Assembly: GCA_028707085.1 (NCBI GenBank)
Contig: JAQTUW010000016.1
Coordinates: forward strand, 1-64,000
Origin: Methylococcales bacterium
GTDB taxonomy: Bacteria > Pseudomonadota > Gammaproteobacteria > Methylococcales > Methylomonadaceae
Direction of reading: 5' to 3'
Length of the DNA stretch: 64,000 nucleotides
Shown one piece after another: positions 9,401-18,694 of the stretch. The translations under genes and the position numbers were made by a program. Position 1 is the stretch's first letter, and each line of letters begins with the position of its first letter. The notes below the pieces were generated by a model. It saw only the letters and a program-made list of their open reading frames with translations, was not told the DNA's origin and did not search any database.

Positions 9401-9585
9401 TCTACCTGCTCGGTTGCCAGACCCGGCGCTTCGGTCTGAATAATGACCTGTTTTGGAGCAAACTCGGGAAAAATATCCAGTCCCGCAGCAAAAAACCGGT
9501 ATGTCCCATAGGCGAACAGCAATACTGCCAAAATCAGGACGATGCCGGCATAACGGATGGAGTAGCGAACAAAAAAAGACAGCAT
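6496..9585 (-). CDS. CusA/CzcA-like RND efflux permease (orphan)
   Basis: An inner-membrane proton-driven RND pump of about 1,030 residues with the usual 12-helix, two-half layout. It has an N-terminal membrane anchor ('AGIVLILAVLLFAYGTYRFF'), the 'IFPEF.PKQV.IQTEAPG' segment, and the helix-4 motif GEVVDDAIIDTENIFRRL typical of the CusA/CzcA-like branch. The track's start at 9606 is a TTG; the ATG at 9585 (MLSFFVRYS) matches the usual N-terminus of the family, though neither has a clear ribosome binding site. No periplasmic adaptor or outer-membrane factor lies next to it, so it must borrow partners or be part of a broken operon. The substrate is unknown; metal efflux is only the family-level expectation. 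Confidence 0.85.
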   Translation of the reverse strand: MLSFFVRYSIRYAGIVLILAVLLFAYGTYRFFAAGLDIFPEFAPKQVIIQTEAPGLATEQVEVLVSQQIENAISGLIGLKTLRSQSIQGLSIVTATFAEDSDVYRNRQLVSERLASISQRLPAGIAMPVAVPLSSSSATVLTVGMSSDVRTLMELRTLVDWSLTPRLLAIPGVADINVFGGDIQQLQVQIRPDALQRFNLAIEDIVTAAGGAAEMNGAGFIENSNQRFTLQITGQPVNPEQFRGVVVKRRNGENITLGDVADIAYSAEPPIGAAQIMGNPGIVLMVIGQYGANTLSVSRQVEAVLNDFGPLFAQQSINFYSHLFRPADYIETSVQNLSRHLLIGGFFVVLILYLFLFNFRSALIAALAIPLSLMMAVILLLESGANLNIMVLGGLAIALGEVVDDAIIDTENIFRRLRENQLQVRPGKPSEVIYQASMEVRSSVVYASFIITLVFVPLLTLDGVAGRLFAPLGYSYILAILMSLLVALTLTPALCSLLLNKRLPDEPDPPLVRRLKPMYTKMLGWVLKYFYPLAGLGMGLCVLGMIAFLRMEHKFLPELREGHFIVHTASVPGTSLQESIRIGAQLTRQFLDIGGVESVSQWAGRAERGADTYGSHYSEYEVRLKPLSGFEQQAVLDSLRAILDVFPGIHYEANTFLTERVDETISGYTAAVVVNIYGNDLALLDDKAQSVRQIMNGMAGVEDVQLRSQPLTAMLQVQLNPEQLRFRGINSGQVMTALQTAYEGRMVGKNIHGNRIVNVVVTLPQSLRMQAESLQQLALKNADGQRVLLGEIADIRHTEGRYNILHHDAQRVSTVTCNVDDRDMDEFISELKGKVLNQINWRQGVYPEFIGAALEQAKARQALILHALLAGAGVLLLIYVALGSVRHTCLTLVNLPFALLGGVAAVLVTHSALSVGSFVGFITLFGITVRNCIMLISHYRHLVEVDGLPWGYGTAVRGAQERLPSILMTALVTALAMLPIAIDSDNPGREIMGPMAAIIIGGLASSTVLNLLMLPAVLLKFGRFTQKKA

Positions 9586-9709
9586 GGTGATATTTAACGG
9601 ATTCAATTGCCAATATTGTGCATTGACAGCCGGATTTGGTCTAATAACTGCTTAAAATTTTTCTACAGATCGACAGCAATTGATGTAAAAATGGGACATT
9701 ATTTATTCG

Positions 9710-10381
9710 ATGCCGATGCAAACCAGCCCGATCATGCCTGAAAAATTACACTTCGACCCAGACTGCCGGCAATGCCCGCGTCTGACCCAATTTCTCTGCG
9801 AGGTGAAAAACAAATACCCCGAATATCACGCCCGGCCAGTAGCGCCATTTGGCGACCCGGCCGCGCGCCTGCTGGTTGTCGGCCTTGCGCCGGGCATGCA
9901 TGGCGCAAACGCCACAGGCCGGCCATTTACCGGGGATTATGCCGGTTTGTTACTCTATCGTGCCTTATTCGAGTCCGGTTTCAGCAATCAATTGCAATCG
10001 ACAGCACTGGGCGATGGCCTGCAATTGCACAACTGCCGGATCACCAATGCCGTAAAATGCCTGCCTCCGCAAAACAAGCCAACAAGCGATGAAATCAGGA
10101 CATGCAACGCATATCTGGCCGCAGAAATTAAAGCCCTGCCGGAACATTCGGTGATCCTGGCTTTGGGCAATATTGCCCATCAGGCGATATTACGCGCCTA
10201 TGCCTTGAAATCCAGCACCGCCACATTCGGCCATCATCGGCTATTTCAATTGCCCGACGGCAATCGCCTGATCAGCTCCTATCATTGCAGTCGTTATAAT
10301 GTCCAAACCCGACGGCTGAATATGGACATGCTGTCCGCCGTATTCGCCGATATTCGGAAATTGCTTGCAGAAAAACCGTGA
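9710..10381 (+). CDS. Uracil-DNA glycosylase, family 4/5 (UDGb-like)
   Basis: A base-excision repair glycosylase that removes uracil or other deaminated bases from DNA. The motif 'GLAPGMHGANATGRPFTGD' is the family-5 form of the active-site loop, and 'SSYHCSRYNVQTRRL' corresponds to the second loop (usually HPS..N.QTGR). Four Cys suited to a 4Fe-4S cluster are present: C19 and C22 in 'DCRQCPR', one in 'NAVKCLPP' and one in 'IRTCNAYL'. The 223-residue length fits. The stop overlaps the GTG start of uvrC by four bases, so the two DNA-repair genes are probably translationally coupled. The HCS replacement of HPS is a minor oddity. Confidence 0.85.
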   Translation: MPMQTSPIMPEKLHFDPDCRQCPRLTQFLCEVKNKYPEYHARPVAPFGDPAARLLVVGLAPGMHGANATGRPFTGDYAGLLLYRALFESGFSNQLQSTALGDGLQLHNCRITNAVKCLPPQNKPTSDEIRTCNAYLAAEIKALPEHSVILALGNIAHQAILRAYALKSSTATFGHHRLFQLPDGNRLISSYHCSRYNVQTRRLNMDMLSAVFADIRKLLAEKP

Positions 10382-12219
10382 CTGTCGGAAATTTGGCCAC
10401 CGGCTTTGATGTCAAGGCCTTTTTAAAAACCCTCACGCAATGTCCCGGCATATACAGAATGCTCAATGAAGCCGGTGAAATCATCTATATCGGTAAAGCC
10501 AAAAACCTGAAAAACCGCGTTTCCAGCTATTTTGGAAGCCAGTCCGCCTCACCCAAGCAACAGGCGATGGTCGCCAGAATCAGCGCCATAGAAGTTACCG
10601 TAACCCGCACAGAAGGCGAAGCCTTGCTGCTGGAAAGCCAACTGATCAAGCAGTTCAAGCCACGCTACAATATCAGTCTGCGCGACGATAAATCCTACCC
10701 TTATGTGTTTATTTCCAGCTTTCACGATTTCCCGCAACTGACATTTCATCGCGGCGCCAAAAAAAAACGCGGCAAATATTTCGGCCCCTATCCTAGCGCT
10801 AGCGCAGTTAAGGAGACACTCGGCCTGCTGCAAAAAATCTTTCCCATCCGCCAGTGCGAGGATTCATATTTCAACAGCCGCTCCCGCCCCTGCCTGCAAT
10901 ATCAGATCGAACGCTGTACCGCACCCTGTGTCGGCTTTATCGGCAAGGAACTGTATCAGACTGATGTAGACAACACTCTCTTGTTTCTTGAAGGCCGGAG
11001 CGGGCTGTTAATCGACAATCTGGTCAATAAAATGGAGACTGCTGCGGCACAGCTCGAGTTTGAAACCGCCGCCAGCTACAGGGATCAGATTTTGCGTTTA
11101 CGGGCCATTCTTGAAAAACATTTCGTGCAGGGTGAAAAAGGCGATGTCGATATTATTGCCTGTGCGGTTAAAGGCGATGTAGCCTGTGTTCAGGTGTTTT
11201 TTATCCGCAACGGCCAGAATCTCGGCAATCGGCAGTTTTTACCAAAAACAGCCGGCGATAACGATGAACCCACTGTTTTACATGCCTTTATCAGCCAATA
11301 TTATCTTGACAAATCAATGCCGCATGAATTACTTGTCAGCCACCCATTACCGGAAACCGAATTATTAAGCGAGGTATTAAGCAATCAGGCCGGACACCCT
11401 GTTGCAATTTCCAGCAATGTCCGCGGCGAACGTCTCAAGTGGCTGCAAATGGCAATCACCAATGCCCAGAGTACCTTGCAAGCCAGACTATCGGACAAAC
11501 AAAACATGTTTGCCCGATTCATCAGCCTACAACAAGAACTGGGTTGCAGCGAAACCCCAAAGCGCCTCGAATGCTTCGACATCAGCCATACCCAGGGCGA
11601 ACAGACCGTAGCGTCCTGCGTGGTTTTCGACCGGGAAGGCCCCGTCAAATCCGATTACCGGCGGTTTAACATTGAAGGCGTGACGGGCGGCGATGATTAT
11701 GCGGCCATCCACCAAGCGGTATTCCGCCGCTTCAAGCGCCAAAAACAGGGGGAACACCCTGCACCGGAAATTTTACTGATTGACGGCGGCAAAGGCCAGG
11801 TCGGCGAAGCCAAAAAGGCTCTGGCGGAATTAGAGATAAACAATGTTATGATAGTCGGCGTCTCAAAAGGCCCGGATCGGAAAGCGGGGATGGAGAAAAT
11901 TATTCTCGCCAGTCACGATCAACCTCTGGATGTAACGCCCGGTGCAGGGGCGCTTCTGCTGATTCAGCAAATCCGCGATGAAGCGCACCGGTTCGCCATC
12001 ACCGGACACCGGCAGCGTAGAGGAAAATCCAAAAAACGCTCCGTGCTGGAAGATATTGCCGGACTTGGCCCAAAACGCAGGCAGATTTTGTTGAAACAAT
12101 TTGGCGGCTTGCAAGGCGTCAGTAATGCAAGTGCGGATGCACTTGCAGGAATTGATGGCATTAGCAGACAATTAGCGCAACGTATATACGATTTATTTCA
12201 CCCCCAAGATGGCAGTTAA
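10378..12219 (+). CDS. uvrC: UvrC, excinuclease ABC subunit C
   Basis: Makes both incisions during nucleotide excision repair together with UvrA and UvrB. In order it shows a GIY-YIG nuclease domain ('GIYRMLNEAGEIIYIGKAKN'), a Cys-rich region ('RPCLQYQIERCTAPCVG'), a UVR domain near residues 200-240, an RNase H-like endonuclease domain ('ECFDISHTQGEQTVASCVV', 'LLIDGGKGQ') and C-terminal helix-hairpin-helix motifs. At 613 residues it is full length. The start is GTG, overlapping the glycosylase stop as GTGA. Its 3' end overlaps pgsA by 11 bases, the classic uvrC-pgsA arrangement of gammaproteobacteria. Confidence 0.97.
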   Translation: MTVGNLATGFDVKAFLKTLTQCPGIYRMLNEAGEIIYIGKAKNLKNRVSSYFGSQSASPKQQAMVARISAIEVTVTRTEGEALLLESQLIKQFKPRYNISLRDDKSYPYVFISSFHDFPQLTFHRGAKKKRGKYFGPYPSASAVKETLGLLQKIFPIRQCEDSYFNSRSRPCLQYQIERCTAPCVGFIGKELYQTDVDNTLLFLEGRSGLLIDNLVNKMETAAAQLEFETAASYRDQILRLRAILEKHFVQGEKGDVDIIACAVKGDVACVQVFFIRNGQNLGNRQFLPKTAGDNDEPTVLHAFISQYYLDKSMPHELLVSHPLPETELLSEVLSNQAGHPVAISSNVRGERLKWLQMAITNAQSTLQARLSDKQNMFARFISLQQELGCSETPKRLECFDISHTQGEQTVASCVVFDREGPVKSDYRRFNIEGVTGGDDYAAIHQAVFRRFKRQKQGEHPAPEILLIDGGKGQVGEAKKALAELEINNVMIVGVSKGPDRKAGMEKIILASHDQPLDVTPGAGALLLIQQIRDEAHRFAITGHRQRRGKSKKRSVLEDIAGLGPKRRQILLKQFGGLQGVSNASADALAGIDGISRQLAQRIYDLFHPQDGS

Positions 12220-12769
12220 ATTTACTTTACCTACTTATTTGACATTATTGCGAATTGCCTTGATCCCTTTACTGGCAATCGTATTTTATTTGCCCTGGGA
12301 ATATTCGAAACTTGCCTGCACCCTGATTTTTCTGTTCGCCTGCCTTACCGACTGGCTGGATGGTTATCTGGCCAGAAAGATGAGCCTGGAAACCACTTTT
12401 GGCGCTTTTCTTGATCCGGTGGCCGACAAACTGATGGTCGCTTTCATTCTGGTGCTGGTCGTCCAGGCAGAAGCCAGCCCTTATCTGGCCATTCCTGCCG
12501 CTATCATCATCGGCCGGGAAATCACCATCGCTTCCCTGAGAGAATGGATGGCGGAAATTGGCCAGCGCGCCAAGGTCAAGGTTTCACAATTGGGAAAATG
12601 GAAAACGACAGCGCAAATGACCGCGGTCAGTTTGCTGCTGTATCGCGATGATTTGTTTGGATTGCCGATCAATAGCATGGGATATTGGCTACTTTACCTT
12701 TCAGCAATTTTAACGCTATGGTCTATGGTCAATTATCTTATCGCAGCCCTTTCGACATTTAGAGAGTAA
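12209..12769 (+). CDS. pgsA: CDP-diacylglycerol-glycerol-3-phosphate 3-phosphatidyltransferase
   Basis: Catalyses the committed step to phosphatidylglycerol in the inner membrane. The 186-residue protein carries the CDP-alcohol phosphotransferase signature in 'DWLDGYLARKMSLETTFGAF' followed by 'LDPVADK', and has four to five hydrophobic segments. The start lies inside the end of uvrC, so expression is probably coupled to it. Length and motif are fully typical. Confidence 0.96.
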   Translation: MAVKFTLPTYLTLLRIALIPLLAIVFYLPWEYSKLACTLIFLFACLTDWLDGYLARKMSLETTFGAFLDPVADKLMVAFILVLVVQAEASPYLAIPAAIIIGREITIASLREWMAEIGQRAKVKVSQLGKWKTTAQMTAVSLLLYRDDLFGLPINSMGYWLLYLSAILTLWSMVNYLIAALSTFRE

Positions 12770-12843
12770 CACTACCGCTAACGGCGGCCAGCCGGTCGCG
12801 AACTATAAGAGAGAAAACAGCAGGTAAAGCTGTAAACAAGAGC

Positions 12844-13443
12844 ATGGAACAAGAATTAGAAAATACTACAACCAGAACAATCAATCAGGATGAAATTTTA
12901 CAGGCAGCTTTAAGGCTTTTCGCTCAAAAAGGTTATTTCAATACCTCATTGACTGACATTAAAGATGCGGTGGGCCTAAAAACCACTAGTGGAATTTACC
13001 AGTTTTTCAAAACCAAACAGGCTATTGCCCAAACACTACAGGAAAACATACTCGACAGCCTGAGCATATCGATAGACGATATTCGCCGCAGAAACCGCAA
13101 AGCCTCGGAACAATTACGGGAAATTGTCGACCTGCTGTTCAAATTGACTGATGAAGCGCCGGAAATCATTGTGTTTTTGCTATTCGTAAAAACCAATGAC
13201 TTTTTACCGGAACAGCCGCCGCTACTGAATAGCGCTCCGTTTAATAAAATTAAACGCATCATACAAAACGGCATCAAGGAAGGCGAAATCAGGACTCTGG
13301 ATCCGTTGCTGGCTTACAGCTATTTTTTCGGCATTATTCAGCATACAATAAGCATGGTACTCACAGACGCATTGCCAAAATCAGCGGAAAACTATCAGGC
13401 TCAAGCGTGGCTGGCGGCTTGGGGTTGTATTGCAAAAAAATAA
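12844..13443 (+). CDS. TetR/AcrR family transcriptional regulator
   Basis: A 199-residue regulator. The N-terminal helix-turn-helix region is clear at residues ~20-65 ('ALRLFAQKGYFNTSLTDIKD', then 'GIYQFFKTKQAIAQTL'). The C-terminal ligand-binding half resembles no subgroup I can name. It lies 74 bp after pgsA on the same strand with no terminator between, so it may be read from the same transcript. No palindromic operator is obvious upstream. The ligand and target genes cannot be told. Confidence 0.85.
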   Translation: MEQELENTTTRTINQDEILQAALRLFAQKGYFNTSLTDIKDAVGLKTTSGIYQFFKTKQAIAQTLQENILDSLSISIDDIRRRNRKASEQLREIVDLLFKLTDEAPEIIVFLLFVKTNDFLPEQPPLLNSAPFNKIKRIIQNGIKEGEIRTLDPLLAYSYFFGIIQHTISMVLTDALPKSAENYQAQAWLAAWGCIAKK

Positions 13444-13711
13444 TTGTCCGGCTTCCTGAACAGCATTATACCGGTCATGCCGGCCAACGCCGAAACAAAC
13501 TGCTTAGCCTGCAAAACACCCGATAGCCGACATTTGTCCAGTTGATCATCAGCTTGCAACAAATACGCTATAATCTGTCCGCTGGCCGTCCATGATAAAT
13601 CCAAACAATGCCGAAAACCAATATCAAAGTTCAGAGTAAAACTCAAATAACCAGTCTTTACGTTAAAAATAGCCGCTTCTTGTCGAGCCAACCGATGCAA
13701 GGTTATAAACT

Positions 13712-14719
13712 ATGAAAATCATGGTAACCGGTACAGCCGGTTTTATAGGTAATCAATTGGCGCTAAGACTATTGGATCGAGGTGACGAAGTTATAGGTAT
13801 CGACAACCTTAACGACTACTACGATGTCAATCTGAAGATCAGCCGTCTGGCCCGTATTAAGGATCACCCGTCCTTTACCGATGTCAGACTGGATATTGCC
13901 GACCGCGCCGGCATGGAAGCCGTCTTTAAAAAACACCAGCCGCAAAAAGTCGTCAATCTTGCAGCGCAGGCCGGCGTGCGCTACTCGCTGAAAAATCCTC
14001 ACGCCTACATCGACAGCAACATAGTCGGTTTCATCAACATTCTGGAAGGTTGCCGGCAGCAGCAGGTCGAACACCTGGTTTATGCTTCCAGCAGTTCTGT
14101 CTACGGCGCGAACGAATCGATGCCGTTTTCGGTGCACGACAATGTCGACCATCCGCTGAGCCTGTATGCAGCCTCCAAAAAAGCCAACGAACTGATGGCT
14201 CACACCTACAGCAATCTTTACCAGTTACCGACTACCGGCTTACGTTTCTTTACCGTGTACGGCCCTTGGGGCCGCCCGGACATGGCGCTATTTCTGTTTA
14301 CAAAAGCCATACTGGAAGGCAAAAAAATCGATGTTTTCAATTATGGCAAACATCGCCGCGACTTTACCTACATTGACGACATCGTGGAAGGTGTGATCAG
14401 AACCCTGGATCATACTGCCCGGCCTAACCTGGAATGGAGCGGCGCGAGCCCGGATCCGGGTACTAGCAGGTCTCCCTGGCGAGTCTATAACATCGGCAAC
14501 CAGAACCCGGTTGAATTGATGACTTATATCGAAACCTTGGAGCGCTTTCTGGGCAGAACCGCCGAGAAAAACCTGCTGCCGCTGCAACCAGGTGATGTTC
14601 CCGATACCTATGCCGATGTCGAGGCGCTAGTTACGGATGTGGGCTACAAACCCGGCACCACGATAGAACAGGGTATCAAACGTTTTGTGGACTGGTATCT
14701 GGATTATTATCGCCTGTAG
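13712..14719 (+). CDS. UDP-glucuronate 4-epimerase-like NAD-dependent epimerase
   Basis: A short-chain dehydrogenase-type sugar nucleotide epimerase of 335 residues. It has the NAD-binding motif 'GTAGFIG', then '[13 protein letters not shown]', which is characteristic of the UDP-glucuronate 4-epimerase (Cap1J/Gla) branch, the catalytic 'YAASKKANE' (YxxxK) and '[15 protein letters not shown]'. It should supply UDP-galacturonate for surface polysaccharide. AAGG lies about 10 bases before the ATG. It stands alone; the 268 bp before it hold no other gene. Confidence 0.88.
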   Translation: MKIMVTGTAGFIGNQLALRLLDRGDEVIGIDNLNDYYDVNLKISRLARIKDHPSFTDVRLDIADRAGMEAVFKKHQPQKVVNLAAQAGVRYSLKNPHAYIDSNIVGFINILEGCRQQQVEHLVYASSSSVYGANESMPFSVHDNVDHPLSLYAASKKANELMAHTYSNLYQLPTTGLRFFTVYGPWGRPDMALFLFTKAILEGKKIDVFNYGKHRRDFTYIDDIVEGVIRTLDHTARPNLEWSGASPDPGTSRSPWRVYNIGNQNPVELMTYIETLERFLGRTAEKNLLPLQPGDVPDTYADVEALVTDVGYKPGTTIEQGIKRFVDWYLDYYRL

Positions 14720-14761
14720 CATTTTGTTTTAACGCCGAATATCGGGAGCCCACTGCATTCC

Positions 14762-16891
14762 TCAATGCTTATCGCCATAGCCTTTGCCAGCTTTCCCTCT
14801 GGCTCCAGTATATTTGGTCTTAAACACTTGCGTTTTTACCGGCTTTTTGCCCGTATCGTCCAGACTGCCTCTGGGCTGAAACGACGGCACCAGATGCTGT
14901 TTGCCATTGCCGATCAGATCGGCGCGTCCCATTTCTTTCAATGCCTGCCGCAATAACGGCCAATTCTCTGGGTCGTGATAACGCAAAAACGCCTTATGCA
15001 GACGTCTTTGCCTGATGCCCTTTGGAATCGCTATATTTGGGCTATTTCGGGACACTTTGTGCAGGGTATCCTTGCCGGAATGATACATGGCGGTGGCGAT
15101 GGACATCGGCGAGGGCAAAAAAGCCTGTACCTGATCGGCGCGAAAACCGTTACGTTTCAGCCATAATGCCAGATTCAGCATATCCAGGTCTTCAGTACCC
15201 GGATGAGCGGCGATAAAATAGGGTATCAGGTACTGCTCCTTACCGGCCTCCCTGGAAAATTTATCGAACATTTGCTTGAACCGGTCATAAGTGCCCATCC
15301 CCGGTTTCATCATTTTCGACAGCGGCCCCTGCTCGGTATGTTCCGGTGCGATTTTCAAATACCCACCCACATGGTGAGTCACCAGTTCCCTGACATATTC
15401 CGGGGTTTCCACCGCAATGTCGTAGCGCAATCCGGAAGCAATAAAAATTTTCTTGATGCCTGGCAGTTTTCTGGCGCGGCGGTAGAGTTTGATCAGCGGC
15501 GTCTGATCGGTATTCAGATTTTGGCAAATCCCCGGATAAACACAGGATGGCTTACGGCAGGCGGCTTCTATGTCGGAATCCTTGCAGGCCAGCCGCCACA
15601 TATTGGCGGTTGGGCCACCCAGATCGGAAATATGCCCGGTAAAATTCGGAGACGTATCGCGTATGACTTCGATCTCACGGATAATGGAATCCTCGGAACG
15701 ATTCTGGATGATACGGCCTTCATGTTCGGTAATCGAACAAAAACTGCAACCACCGAAACAGCCGCGCATGATCAGCACCGAATGCTGGATCATTTCAAAG
15801 GCAGGGACATTGGCCTTGCCGTAATAACTGTGCGGCAAGCGCGAATAAGGCAAATCAAAAACCCCGTCCATTTCCGCGGTAGTCAGCGGAATAGGCGGCG
15901 GATTGATCCATACCTCCCGATCGCCATGCCGCTGGATCAAGGCGCGGGCATTGCCGGGGTTGGTTTCGCCGTGCATGACCCGCGAGGCATGCGCATACAT
16001 GACCGGATCGTCCTTTACCGCCTCATAATCAGGCAGCCGAATCACGCTCTGCATCCGCTGCAAGTTGGCGATAGGCTTGAAGCTGATCACCCGTTCATCC
16101 TTGTCCTGTATAGGCCCGCTATCGCAAGCCGGTTCCGCCTGATACGGATTCGGGTGGGAAATGACCGCTCCGGGCTTGTCGATAGCGGATGAATCTTTCT
16201 CCATCCAGCCTAACGGCACCTGTTTGACATAATGCACCGTACCGCGTATGCCTTTTAACTCGGCTATGCTTTCGCCCTTGGCCAGTCTGTGGGCAATTTC
16301 GACGATTTGCCGCTCGGCGTTGCCATATACCAGCAAATCGGCTTTCGAATCCAGCAAAACAGACTTGCGAACCGTATCCGACCAATAATCGTAATGGGCG
16401 ATGCGCCTGAGACTGGCTTCTATGCCGCCAATAATGACAGGCACCTGTTTATAGGCTTCCCGGCAGCGATGCGCGTATACATTCACCGCCCGGTCGGGCC
16501 GTTTGCCGGCGGCGCCATCTGCCGTATAGGCATCATTGGAGCGGATTTTCCTGTCGGCGGTGTAACGATTGACCATGGAGTCCATATTGCCGCCGGTGAC
16601 ACCGAAAAATAGCTTGGGAGCACCCAGTTTTTTAAAATCAGCCACCCCATGCCAGTCGGGCTGAGAAATAATGCCAACTCTGAAGCCTTGCGCTTCCAGC
16701 ACCCGGCCTATCACCGCCATGCCGAAACTGGGGTGATCGACATAAGCATCGCCGGTCACCAGGATAATATCGCAGGCATCCCAGCCTAATTGCTGCATTT
16801 CCGCCAGACTCATGGGCAGTTCAGGCGCCGGCCCGAAACGTTGAGCCCAGTATTTTTTGTAGCCGAAAATATTGGCTGCCTTAAGATTCAT
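14762..16891 (-). CDS. YgiQ family radical SAM protein
   Basis: A 709-residue YgiQ family protein with an N-terminal cobalamin-binding-like region and a radical SAM core. The cluster motif CxxxCxxC appears as '[17 protein letters not shown]'. The C-terminal tail is basic and disordered ('[11 protein letters not shown]'). The function of YgiQ proteins is not established. Its ATG overlaps the stop of the spermidine-synthase-like gene by four bases, suggesting translational coupling on one transcript. Confidence 0.93.
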   Translation of the reverse strand: MNLKAANIFGYKKYWAQRFGPAPELPMSLAEMQQLGWDACDIILVTGDAYVDHPSFGMAVIGRVLEAQGFRVGIISQPDWHGVADFKKLGAPKLFFGVTGGNMDSMVNRYTADRKIRSNDAYTADGAAGKRPDRAVNVYAHRCREAYKQVPVIIGGIEASLRRIAHYDYWSDTVRKSVLLDSKADLLVYGNAERQIVEIAHRLAKGESIAELKGIRGTVHYVKQVPLGWMEKDSSAIDKPGAVISHPNPYQAEPACDSGPIQDKDERVISFKPIANLQRMQSVIRLPDYEAVKDDPVMYAHASRVMHGETNPGNARALIQRHGDREVWINPPPIPLTTAEMDGVFDLPYSRLPHSYYGKANVPAFEMIQHSVLIMRGCFGGCSFCSITEHEGRIIQNRSEDSIIREIEVIRDTSPNFTGHISDLGGPTANMWRLACKDSDIEAACRKPSCVYPGICQNLNTDQTPLIKLYRRARKLPGIKKIFIASGLRYDIAVETPEYVRELVTHHVGGYLKIAPEHTEQGPLSKMMKPGMGTYDRFKQMFDKFSREAGKEQYLIPYFIAAHPGTEDLDMLNLALWLKRNGFRADQVQAFLPSPMSIATAMYHSGKDTLHKVSRNSPNIAIPKGIRQRRLHKAFLRYHDPENWPLLRQALKEMGRADLIGNGKQHLVPSFQPRGSLDDTGKKPVKTQVFKTKYTGARGKAGKGYGDKH

Positions 16892-17691
16892 GTTTTGATT
16901 AACCGATTGAGAACATTTGGATTATTCCGTTTTAAATCCTGAAGATAAACTGGAAATTCGAGATGATGGCGCTGTTCCAGCCACCTGGCCTTATCGATCA
17001 GTTGCTTCATGTCCAGCCTGGGCGTCTGTTCGCCAAAGGCAAAACCGATGACATTCCCCCGATTGCGTACCGGCAAAAACAGTACCCGATGATTGAATAT
17101 ACGCCCCATATTCCAGGAGACCTGCTGAAACAAATCTCGGTCGGTACCCCATAAATTGATGACCAGCAAACCATCCGCGGTCAACAGCGTTCGACAGTCA
17201 TCGAAAAAGACTTCGCCGCCGACCTCCGAAGCCATGCCTTCGTGATCGTAGGCATCGACCAATATCAGGTCATGCTGTTCGCTATGTTCCCGGCTCTGAA
17301 TTTGAACATGCTGCGCACCGCAACCGATCTTGACTTTCAGACGGCTGTCGAACGGCAAACCGAAATGGCTGCGCGCCACTTTTAAGACGGCACTACGGAA
17401 CTCGACTGCCTTGATGCGGCAATCGGCAAACTGCTGCAATAAAAACTTGGCGGTTGTCCCCCCTCCCAGACCGATCATCAATACTTCCCGGGGATTGTCC
17501 TGAAACACTAATCCCGCCATCATTGCCCTGGCATATAAAGAATGCAGACGATCCGGATCAGCAAGCCACATGCTGCTTTGCTGGGCATGAGAACCAAAAT
17601 GCAGGGCGCGCACCCCTTCCTGTTCCACAACTTCTATGATGCCTTGATCATCATGACTTTGATAAATGAGCAGACCGTCGTATTTGTACAT
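16888..17691 (-). CDS. Spermidine/spermine synthase-like protein
   Basis: A 267-residue Rossmann-fold protein of the polyamine aminopropyltransferase class. The nucleotide-binding motif is '[15 protein letters not shown]', followed by an acidic loop and '[18 protein letters not shown]', which corresponds to the catalytic loop region. It lacks the complete N-terminal substrate gate typical of true SpeE, so the substrate is open. It is coupled by a four-base overlap to the downstream ygiQ-type gene. No speD-like gene is nearby. Confidence 0.78.
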   Translation of the reverse strand: MYKYDGLLIYQSHDDQGIIEVVEQEGVRALHFGSHAQQSSMWLADPDRLHSLYARAMMAGLVFQDNPREVLMIGLGGGTTAKFLLQQFADCRIKAVEFRSAVLKVARSHFGLPFDSRLKVKIGCGAQHVQIQSREHSEQHDLILVDAYDHEGMASEVGGEVFFDDCRTLLTADGLLVINLWGTDRDLFQQVSWNMGRIFNHRVLFLPVRNRGNVIGFAFGEQTPRLDMKQLIDKARWLEQRHHLEFPVYLQDLKRNNPNVLNRLIKT

Positions 17692-17763
17692 GCAGCGTTA
17701 GAATTCAGGGGATGGGTTTTCGCGATTTTGGAGACAACTACCGGAATTGTTCCGGGCATATTG

Positions 17764-18657
17764 CTATGCCAATTCGGCCAGCAACCGCTCGATCATGCTA
17801 TTGGCCTGCGCCAAATAGCCGCCGCCAAACAGATTGAGATGGTTGAGAACATGGTAGAGATTATAGAGTATCTTTCTGATTTTATAACCTGAATCCAGCG
17901 GATATTCATTCCGGTAGGCGGCATAAAAATCCTGACTGAAGCCGCCGAACAGCTCTGTCATGGCTATATCGGCCTCCCGGTCGCCATAATAACAGGCAGG
18001 ATCATAGATTACCGGCTGATCATGGATATCGGCGGCGGCATTGCCGGCCCACAAATCACCATGCAATAGCGCCGGGGCCGGCTGATACCCGACAAACAGG
18101 CCGTCAAGTTGCGCCACCAGCTTTTCGCCGCGGCTTTGCAATGTTCCGCCGTAACCGTTGGCGGCGGCGAACGCCAATTGCCTGCCCAGCCTTTCCTGCC
18201 GCCAGAAACTGATCCAGCCCTCATGCCGGGCATTCGACTGCGGGGTGCTGCCCAGAGTATTGTCCCGCCACCAGCCGAACCAGGATTGCGTTTGCCTGTG
18301 CAGTTGCGCAAGCTGCTCGCCCAGCCGCAGCATCCCCGGCGCCCGCAACGGCCGCAGCTCGATAAAGTTCAACACCAGATAGGCATGCTGCCGAAACTGG
18401 CCGACTGCAATGACCTCCGGCATTTTCAGTGCGCCGCTCGCCGCCAGCGTCTGCAACCCGGCCGCCTCTGCAATAAACATATCGTGCAAATCCGCACGAT
18501 TAAGCTTGATAAACCAGCTTGCATCGGCGGCCTGCAATTTATAGGCAAGACTGATGTCCCCGCCGCCTATACCCTGTAAAACCGGGTTTTGCAGAGCCAG
18601 ACCGGTTTCCCGGGCAAGATGCCGGATCAAAGGCTGCAAATTAAGGGAACCATGCAT
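17764..18657 (-). CDS. Fructosamine kinase family protein
   Basis: A 297-residue kinase-like protein of the fructosamine-3-kinase family, which phosphorylates sugar adducts on proteins so that they fall off. The catalytic loop 'LLHGDLWAGNAAAD' and the metal-binding 'IYDPACYYGDREADIAM' are both present, and 'GGDISLAYKL' marks the ATP loop near residue 30. The ATG start has no clear ribosome binding site. It lies 37 bp downstream of lpd on the same strand and may be read through from the pyruvate dehydrogenase operon. Confidence 0.88.
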   Translation of the reverse strand: MHGSLNLQPLIRHLARETGLALQNPVLQGIGGGDISLAYKLQAADASWFIKLNRADLHDMFIAEAAGLQTLAASGALKMPEVIAVGQFRQHAYLVLNFIELRPLRAPGMLRLGEQLAQLHRQTQSWFGWWRDNTLGSTPQSNARHEGWISFWRQERLGRQLAFAAANGYGGTLQSRGEKLVAQLDGLFVGYQPAPALLHGDLWAGNAAADIHDQPVIYDPACYYGDREADIAMTELFGGFSQDFYAAYRNEYPLDSGYKIRKILYNLYHVLNHLNLFGGGYLAQANSMIERLLAELA

Positions 18658-18694
18658 AAAACTGACAGCAATTGCCAGACAACGCCGCGCAACG

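Noticed and set aside
15203-16192. 329-aa plus-strand ORF opposite the ygiQ-type gene
   Set aside because: It is the antisense shadow of a clear radical SAM gene; its composition (His, Arg, Pro, Gly rich) is not protein-like and it has no recognisable motif.
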